From an uncultured Acidimicrobiia bacterium (GTDB taxonomy: Bacteria > Actinomycetota > Acidimicrobiia > IMCC26256 > CALEDW01), in the NCBI GenBank assembly GCA_937949585.1, contig CALEDW010000261.1, positions 1 to 6,845 on the forward strand: a stretch of 6,845 nt of DNA, read 5' to 3'. A program made the translations under genes and the position numbers. The notes beneath the pieces were generated by a model. The model worked only from the letters and a program-made list of their open reading frames with translations. It was not told the DNA's origin and ran no database searches. This document shows positions 1-4,290 of the stretch, piece after piece (position 1 is the first letter of the stretch; each line of letters opens with the position of its first letter).

Positions 1-43
1 TCCGTCCCGTGGATCTCGACGCGGCCGGACGGGACCGACACTC

Positions 44-50
44 GAGGAGG
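44..50 (+). promoter_or_regulatory. Shine-Dalgarno site of the Rpf-like gene
   Basis: GAGGAGG lies 7 bases before the ATG at 58. It is a near-perfect match to the anti-Shine-Dalgarno sequence at a normal spacing, and it fixes the start of the following gene. In the remaining upstream bases (1-43) I see no convincing -10 hexamer, so the promoter probably lies outside the window. Confidence 0.8.
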
Positions 51-57
51 CACGAAC

Positions 58-600
58 ATGCACGCACGACTGCTCGCCGGGCTGGGTGCGGCGCTGCTGG
101 CGCTGTCGCTCGGCACGGCCACCGTCACCGCCCTCGGTGACCGCCCGCCGGCGGCCGGGTCCGGCACCGACACGCACCCTCCACATGAGGGGCGGCCGGC
201 CGCCGCGCACCCCTCCATCCGCACCCCCGAGCTCGAGCCGGCCGTGAGCCGCCGACCGGCGCGCACGGATCACCGGGCCGCGCTCGACGCCCAGGTGGCC
301 AGGTTGCTGGCGGCCAAGGCGGCGAAGGTGGCCCCGCCCCCGCCGCCGCCGCTGCCGCCCCGGCGCACGAACGTCGACTGGGACGGGATCGCCCGCTGCG
401 AGACGGGCGGCAACTGGTCGATGCAAGGACCCCGGTACTCCGGCGGTCTCGGCTTCGCCAACACCACCTGGGACGCGTTCGGCGGCCGGGAGTTCGCGCC
501 CAACGCCGGGCTCGCCAGCCGGGAGCAGCAGATCGTCGTCGCCGAGCGCGTCCACGCCCGCTACGGCCTCTCCGGCTGGGGGTGCCGCCGCTTCGGCTGA
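58..600 (+). CDS. Secreted Rpf-like transglycosylase-domain protein
   Basis: A 180-residue exported protein predicted to cleave peptidoglycan outside the membrane. Residues 1 to about 26 form a signal peptide: two Arg/His-containing N-terminal residues, then a hydrophobic Leu/Ala run (LLAGLGAALLALSLG), then a small-residue cleavage region. Residues 27-92 are a low-complexity Pro/Ala/Arg linker, followed by a polyproline stretch (PPPPPPLPP, about 93-101). Residues 106-180 match the resuscitation-promoting-factor/transglycosylase-like fold: VDWDGIARCETGGNW with the expected catalytic Glu115, a GGLGF motif where Rpf proteins usually have GGLQF, TTWDAFGG, SREQQIVVAERV, and a terminal GWGC. Cys114 and Cys176 are placed to form the disulfide known in this family. 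There is no LysM or other wall-binding domain, so the linker alone would span the wall. The start is supported by a strong ribosome-binding site. Rpf proteins act in growth resumption and wall remodelling; that specific role is inferred here. Confidence 0.88.
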   Translation: MHARLLAGLGAALLALSLGTATVTALGDRPPAAGSGTDTHPPHEGRPAAAHPSIRTPELEPAVSRRPARTDHRAALDAQVARLLAAKAAKVAPPPPPPLPPRRTNVDWDGIARCETGGNWSMQGPRYSGGLGFANTTWDAFGGREFAPNAGLASREQQIVVAERVHARYGLSGWGCRRFG

Positions 601-608
601 ACCCCGCG

Positions 609-630
609 GGCCCGCCCTGGGGAACGGGCC
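609..630 (+). other. GC-rich inverted repeat after the Rpf-like gene
   Basis: GGCCCG (609-614) can pair with CGGGCC (625-630) around a 10-base loop, and a competing pairing of CCCGCC (611-616) with GGCGGG (636-641) is also possible. It sits 9 bases after the stop codon, where a terminator would be expected, but there is no T-run after it. At this GC content, six-base complements arise often by chance, so a terminator role is only a weak suggestion. Confidence 0.2.
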
Positions 631-641
631 GGGACGGCGGG

Positions 642-647
642 TAGCGT
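642..647 (+). promoter_or_regulatory. Candidate -10 element for a leaderless UbiB-family mRNA
   Basis: TAGCGT fits the actinobacterial TANNNT -10 consensus and ends 9 bases before the ATG at 657. No Shine-Dalgarno-like sequence lies in the usual place before that ATG. The arrangement is what is expected if transcription starts at or next to the start codon, giving a leaderless message. No good -35 is seen; GGAAC at 621-625 lies 16 bases upstream and resembles an ECF-sigma -35, but the matching downstream element is not clear. Confidence 0.45.
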
Positions 648-656
648 CGGGTCCGA

Positions 657-2276
657 ATGGCCCGAGATGCCCCCGCCGTCCCGCCCGCCCCGGACCGGCC
701 CGCCGACCTGGAGCTCGGCGCGTTCAGCGAGACCGCCCCCTGGATCGTCGAGCTCGAGCGCCTCACGTGGCGTCGCGGCCTCGACGACCTGCGGGCCCGG
801 GTGCGGGCCGAGGTCCCCCGGCTGGTCACCCCGGAGCGGATCCCGCCTCTCGGGCGCTTCGCGGCCGTCACCGCCACGCTCGGGGTCGCGGTGGGTGTCT
901 GGTGGCTGCGCGAACGGGGGCGTCCAGGGTCGCGCGCCGCGATCTCGCGGCGGCTGCGAAGGGCGTTCGAGCGTCTCGGATCGACCTACATCAAGCTCGG
1001 CCAGATCATCTCGGGCGGCGACGGTCTGTTCCCCGAAGAGCTGGTCCGCGAGTTCAAGCTGCTGCGCGACCGGGTACCCCCGGAATCCTTCGACGACGTG
1101 CGCCGGGTGGTGGAAGAGGACCTCGGCCGCCCCCTGACCGCCACCTTCGCCGGCTTCGAGGAGGTGCCGCTCGCCGCGGCGTCGATCGCCCAGGTGCACG
1201 CGGCCCGCCTGCGCAGCGGCGAGGACGTGGTGGTGAAGGTCCAGCGGCCCCAGGTGGCCGGCCGGGTCCGGCAGGACCTGCGGGCGATGGCCTGGCTGGC
1301 ACCCCGCCTCGTCGGGCGGATCCCGGTGGCGGCGCTGGCGAACCCGCCGGCGCTCGTGGAGCTGTTCGCCGAGACGATCACCGAGGAGCTCGACTTCCGC
1401 CTCGAGGCCGAGAACCTCCTCGACCTCGCCCGGGTGCTCGCCCGCACCGGCGTGCGCACCACCGTCGTGCCCCGTCCCCACCCCGAGCTCGTCACCCGCC
1501 GGGTCCTGGTGATGGAGCGGCTCTCCGGGTTCGCCTTCGACGACGTGGAGGGGATGGCCCGGGCCGGGATCGACACCACCGGGCTGCTGCGCGCCGGGCT
1601 CATCTCGTTCCTCGAAGGCGCCCTCATCTGGGGGATCTTCCACGGGGACCTGCACGGCGGGAACCTGTTCGTGCTGCCCGACGGCCGCTCGGCGCTGCTC
1701 GACTTCGGGATCACCGGCCGCCTCGACGAGCGCAAGCGCCTCGCCTTCCTGCAGCTCCTCGTGGGCGGCACCACCGGTGACGTCCGGGGCCAGCTCGCCG
1801 CGCTCCGGGACCTCGGGGCCTTCCCTCCGGACACCGACCTCGACGCGGTGATCACCGACCTCGGGCTCGACCGACCGGTGAAGGACCCCACGACCATGAC
1901 CGCCGACGAGCTCGTCGGCGAGCTGCGGGACATCACCAAGAAGCTGCTCGGCTACGGGGCCCGCATGCCCAAGGAGCTGATGCTGTTCGTCAAGAACATG
2001 ATGTTCCTCGACGGGGCCACCGCCACCCTCGCCCCCGACCTCGACCTGCTCGGCGAGATCGCGCACGTCTACGGCTACTTCCAGCAGACCTACGGCGAAC
2101 GGATCGCCGCCGAGCTCGGGCTCGACCCGCAGGCGTCGACCCTCGACCTCGACGCCGTGAAAGCCTCCTTCGGCCTGCCGCCCGACGCCGGCGACACGCT
2201 CACCTACACCGAGGTCCGCCGCCGTCGGGAGACGATCCGACGCCGCATGACCGAGCGTGGGCGGCGGCCGACCTGA
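657..2276 (+). CDS. ABC1/UbiB-family atypical kinase (AarF-like)
   Basis: A 539-residue member of the UbiB/ABC1/ADCK atypical kinase family. The diagnostic parts appear in order: the KxGQ motif of the N-terminal extension (IKLGQIIS, Lys113-Gln116), the Ala-rich nucleotide loop (AAASIAQVH, 173-181) that replaces the kinase Gly-rich loop, the ATP-contacting lysine in VVVKVQRP (Lys194), EELDFRLEAEN (243-253), the catalytic-loop HGDLHGGN (329-336) and the metal-binding DFG (349-351). All expected motif residues are present, so the protein should be able to bind nucleotide. Family members support ubiquinone synthesis in proteobacteria and lipid or quinone homeostasis elsewhere. Actinobacteria generally use menaquinone, so the substrate is unknown. 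A hydrophobic stretch at 68-84 (FAAVTATLGVAVGVWWL) could be a membrane anchor ahead of the kinase fold. The C-terminal tail (about 519-539) is strongly basic. The start follows a leaderless-type -10. The next frame begins 18 bases after the stop. Confidence 0.93.
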   Translation: MARDAPAVPPAPDRPADLELGAFSETAPWIVELERLTWRRGLDDLRARVRAEVPRLVTPERIPPLGRFAAVTATLGVAVGVWWLRERGRPGSRAAISRRLRRAFERLGSTYIKLGQIISGGDGLFPEELVREFKLLRDRVPPESFDDVRRVVEEDLGRPLTATFAGFEEVPLAAASIAQVHAARLRSGEDVVVKVQRPQVAGRVRQDLRAMAWLAPRLVGRIPVAALANPPALVELFAETITEELDFRLEAENLLDLARVLARTGVRTTVVPRPHPELVTRRVLVMERLSGFAFDDVEGMARAGIDTTGLLRAGLISFLEGALIWGIFHGDLHGGNLFVLPDGRSALLDFGITGRLDERKRLAFLQLLVGGTTGDVRGQLAALRDLGAFPPDTDLDAVITDLGLDRPVKDPTTMTADELVGELRDITKKLLGYGARMPKELMLFVKNMMFLDGATATLAPDLDLLGEIAHVYGYFQQTYGERIAAELGLDPQASTLDLDAVKASFGLPPDAGDTLTYTEVRRRRETIRRRMTERGRRPT

Positions 2277-2294
2277 CCCGGGCCGCCGACCCGG

Positions 2295-2624
2295 ATGCCC
2301 GAGCTCCCGGAGATGCAGGCCCTGGCCGAGCGCCTCGACGCGCGCCTCACCGGTGCGGCCCGGCGCGGGGTGGTACCGATCGGTGTCGCCGCCCTGAAGA
2401 CGGCCGGGCCGCCCCCGGAGGTGCCGGCCGGTGCCTGGGTCCGGGGCGCCGGCCGACGGGGCACGTACCTCGTGGTGGACCTCGACGACCTCCGGCCCGG
2501 GTCCGCGTGCGGCACCGGGCCGGCCCGGGTGTCGTACGAGGCCTCCGAGATCACCGGCTGCCCGGGGTGCCAGACCGGCCGGCGGGTCCTCGCCGACCGG
2601 CGTCGAAGCCGGTTCCTGCGGTGA
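2295..2624 (+). pseudogene. Internally deleted Fpg/Nei-family DNA glycosylase remnant
   Basis: This 109-codon frame joins the two ends of a formamidopyrimidine-DNA glycosylase-family protein that is normally about 270 residues long. Residues 1 to about 66 match the family N-terminus: MPELPEMQALAERL with the catalytic Pro2 and Glu3, an ALKT segment, and RRGTYLVVDL. From about residue 71 it jumps to the C-terminal zinc finger: CGTGPARVSYEASEITGCPGCQTG, followed by the family-type ending VLADRRRSRFLR. The spacing Cys72-x16-Cys89-x2-Cys92 is exactly that of the zinc finger, but the first cysteine, expected at 69, is Gly. About 160-170 residues are missing, including most of the N-terminal beta-sandwich and the helix-two-turn-helix. 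The DNA-contacting lysine that falls at position 57 in E. coli Fpg is Thr57 here. Base excision activity is therefore very unlikely. The deletion is in frame, and no stop or frameshift has accumulated. The final TGA overlaps a possible lgt GTG (GTGA, 2621-2624). It could instead be a small retained protein of unknown role. Confidence 0.75.
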
Positions 2625-2630
2625 ACCCCC

Positions 2631-2636
2631 TAGGCT
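2631..2636 (+). promoter_or_regulatory. Candidate -10 element for leaderless lgt
   Basis: TAGGCT fits TANNNT and ends 8 bases before the GTG at 2645, nearly the same geometry as the element before the UbiB-family gene. It lies just after the glycosylase remnant's stop codon. If it is real, transcripts from it start near 2645 and cannot use the upstream GTG at 2621, so it bears directly on which lgt start is used. No clear -35 is visible. Confidence 0.45.
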
Positions 2637-2644
2637 CGCCGCCG

Positions 2645-3511
2645 GTGCCGCCGCTCGCCTCGATCCCCAGCCCCGCCGACGGCGTCGTGCGCCTCGGGCC
2701 CGTGCCGCTGCACATGTACGGCCTGCTCATCGCCGTCGGGGTGCTGGTGGCGGTGCGGATCGCCGTCGGCCGTTGGGTCCGCGCCGGGCACGAGGCCCGC
2801 GACCTCGAGGAGATGGTGCCCTGGGTCGTGCTCGCCGGGGTGGTGGGGGCCCGGGTGTACCACGTGATCTCCGACGTGCAGCTGTTCCGGGGCGACTGGG
2901 CTCGGGCGCTGCGCATCTGGGAGGGCGGCCTGTCGATCTGGGGGGCGGTGGGCGGCGGCGCGGCGGCGGTCGTGGTGCTCGCACGACGGCGCGGCCTCAG
3001 CGTGCTGGAGCTCGGCGACGCGATCGCCCCCGGCCTGCTCACCGCGCAGGCGATCGGGCGGTGGGGCAACTGGTTCAACCAGGAGCTGTTCGGCCGCCCG
3101 ACCGACCTGCCCTGGGGCCTGGAGATCGATCTCGTGCACCGGCCGCCCGGCTACGAGGCGTACGAGACGTTCCACCCCACGTTCCTGTACGAGTCGCTGT
3201 GGGTCCTGGTCGTCCTGGCGGCGATCCTGGCGCTGGAGCGTCGGGTGCGCCTCGCCCCCGGTCGGGTGTTCGCGCTGTACGTCGTGGGGTACACCTTCGG
3301 GCGCTTCTTCTTCGAGTGGCTCCGCATCGACCCGGCGAACACGATCGGCCCGCTGCGCCTGAACGGCTGGGTGTCGGCGGCGCTGTTCGCGTTCGGGCTG
3401 GCCTGGTTCGTGTGGCTCGGCCGGCGGGACCGGACCGCTGCGGTGCCCCCGGGTCCCGACCCCGCGGCGGTGGGCCCGGGCCCGGCGCCGGGCGACGCCC
3501 CCGACCGTTGA
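2645..3511 (+). CDS. lgt: Prolipoprotein diacylglyceryl transferase (Lgt)
   Basis: An integral membrane enzyme that transfers diacylglycerol from phosphatidylglycerol to the lipobox cysteine of prolipoproteins, the first step of lipoprotein maturation. From this start it has 288 residues, a normal length. The N-terminal LASIPSP and LGPVPLHMYGLL are typical. The family signature GRWGNWFNQELFG is at 138-150, HPTFLYESLW at 177-186, and GRFFFEWLR at 219-227, whose final Arg corresponds to a conserved functional arginine. Hydrophobic segments fit about seven membrane spans, near 25-41, 57-75, 97-113, 125-140, 184-197, 206-222 and 242-258. The segment GGLSIWGAVGG (94-104) has Trp where E. coli Lgt has its essential His103, a variant I recall from other actinobacteria. 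The tail (263-288) is Pro/Gly/Ala-rich. GTG 2645 is chosen because it follows TAGGCT by 8 bases and gives the usual short lead-in. GTG 2621, eight codons upstream and overlapping the remnant's stop, is the alternative (296 residues). Confidence 0.95.
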   Translation: MPPLASIPSPADGVVRLGPVPLHMYGLLIAVGVLVAVRIAVGRWVRAGHEARDLEEMVPWVVLAGVVGARVYHVISDVQLFRGDWARALRIWEGGLSIWGAVGGGAAAVVVLARRRGLSVLELGDAIAPGLLTAQAIGRWGNWFNQELFGRPTDLPWGLEIDLVHRPPGYEAYETFHPTFLYESLWVLVVLAAILALERRVRLAPGRVFALYVVGYTFGRFFFEWLRIDPANTIGPLRLNGWVSAALFAFGLAWFVWLGRRDRTAAVPPGPDPAAVGPGPAPGDAPDR

Positions 3512-3521
3512 CCGGATCCGG
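3512..3521. repeat. 10-bp perfect palindrome between lgt and the ABC ATPase gene
   Basis: CCGGATCCGG is a perfect inverted repeat that begins on the base after the lgt stop codon and ends four bases before the next ribosome-binding site. It is too short to act as a terminator hairpin and has no T-run. It might be an operator half-site pair or simply chance in GC-rich sequence. Confidence 0.25.
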
Positions 3522-3524
3522 AAC

Positions 3525-3530
3525 GGAGGA
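3525..3530 (+). promoter_or_regulatory. Shine-Dalgarno site of the ABC ATPase gene
   Basis: GGAGGA ends 6 bases before the GTG at 3537 and fixes that start. In contrast to the UbiB-family and lgt genes, this gene has a classical ribosome-binding site and no TANNNT hexamer nearby. That fits translation from a longer message starting at or before lgt. Confidence 0.8.
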
Positions 3531-3536
3531 ACGATC

Positions 3537-4289
3537 GTGACGACCGCACCCGCCCCGGGGTCCGACGGCGTCGCCGCCCGGGCCGTCGAGGTCACGAAGG
3601 TGTACGGCGAGGGGGAGGCGGCCGTGCGGGCCCTCGACGGGCTCACCGTCGAGTTCCCCCGGGCGCGCTTCAACGCCATCATGGGACCGTCGGGTTCGGG
3701 CAAGTCCACGTTGCTGCACTGCGTCGCCGGGCTCGACCGGGTCACCAGCGGCCGGGTGTACCTCGGCGACACCGAGATCAGCGCGCTGGGCGAACGGCAG
3801 CTCACCTTGGTGCGCCGCGACCGGATCGGCTTCGTGTTCCAGACGTACAACCTCGTGCCCACCCTCAACGCCCTTGAGAACATCACCCTGCCGATCGACC
3901 TCGCCGGCCGGAAACCCGACGCGGAGTGGCTCGACGTGGTGATCGACGTCGTCGGGCTGCGCGACCGCCTCCGGCACCGGCCCGCCGAGCTGTCGGGTGG
4001 GCAGCAGCAGCGGGTGGCGGTGGCCCGGGCGCTGGTGAGCCGTCCCGACGTCATCTTCGCCGACGAGCCGACCGGGAACCTCGATTCCCGGGCCAGCGGG
4101 GAGATCCTGGCGTTCATGCGCAGGGCGGTCGACGAGTTCACCCAGACGATCGTGATGGTCACCCACGACCCGGTGGCGGCGAGCCACGCCGACCGGGTGG
4201 TGTTCCTCGTCGACGGCCGCATCGTCGACGAGCTCTCCGACCCGACGACCGAGCGGGTCATCGACCACATGAAGCGCCTCGGGGACTGA
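3537..4289 (+). CDS. LolD/MacB-type ABC transporter ATP-binding protein
   Basis: A 250-residue cytoplasmic ATPase that powers the permease encoded next to it. All nucleotide-binding motifs are intact: Walker A GPSGSGKST (50-58), Q-loop Gln102 in FVFQTYNLVPTL, signature LSGGQQQRVAVARAL (152-166), Walker B VIFADEPTG with catalytic Glu177 (172-180), D-loop NLDS (181-184) and the switch His210 in MVTHDP. The FQTYNLVPTLNALENITLP stretch and the overall length are typical of the LolD/MacB/FtsE group, whose partners are FtsX-type permeases; they use ATP for extraction or mechanical transmission across the membrane, not for classical solute uptake. The GTG start follows a clear GGAGGA site. The stop is one base before the permease start, so the two are translationally coupled. 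lgt ends 25 bases upstream and is likely in the same operon. The substrate cannot be read from this subunit. Confidence 0.95.
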   Translation: MTTAPAPGSDGVAARAVEVTKVYGEGEAAVRALDGLTVEFPRARFNAIMGPSGSGKSTLLHCVAGLDRVTSGRVYLGDTEISALGERQLTLVRRDRIGFVFQTYNLVPTLNALENITLPIDLAGRKPDAEWLDVVIDVVGLRDRLRHRPAELSGGQQQRVAVARALVSRPDVIFADEPTGNLDSRASGEILAFMRRAVDEFTQTIVMVTHDPVAASHADRVVFLVDGRIVDELSDPTTERVIDHMKRLGD

Positions 4290-4290
4290 C

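Noticed and set aside
332..360. CCG-rich tract that could be a microsatellite
   Set aside because: It encodes the polyproline linker of the Rpf-like protein (residues 93-101) with mixed CCC, CCG and CTG codons. It is better explained as coding for a wall-spanning spacer than as a repeat element.
561..2066. Long minus-strand open frame (501 codons) opposite the UbiB-family gene
   Set aside because: Its translation is a low-complexity Glu/Gly/Pro/His-rich string with no recognisable domain. It is exactly opposite a gene with all kinase motifs. Long antisense frames are expected at this GC content.
2278..2294. Short hairpin CCGGG/CCCGG directly before the remnant's ATG
   Set aside because: It has only five base pairs with a seven-base loop, which is expected by chance in such GC-rich DNA. 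There is no T-run and no conserved context.
2507..2644. Extending Lgt upstream to the ATG at 2507
   Set aside because: The extra N-terminal residues are Arg/Pro-rich, resemble no Lgt and overlap the glycosylase remnant by over 100 bases. GTG 2645 or 2621 gives the normal N-terminus.
3516..3842. Possibility that the ABC ATPase is the cell-division protein FtsE
   Set aside because: The ATPase motifs are compatible, but the partner is a fused ten-span permease with two large extracytoplasmic domains. FtsX is a four-span protein of about 300 residues, so a LolD/MacB-type exporter fits better.
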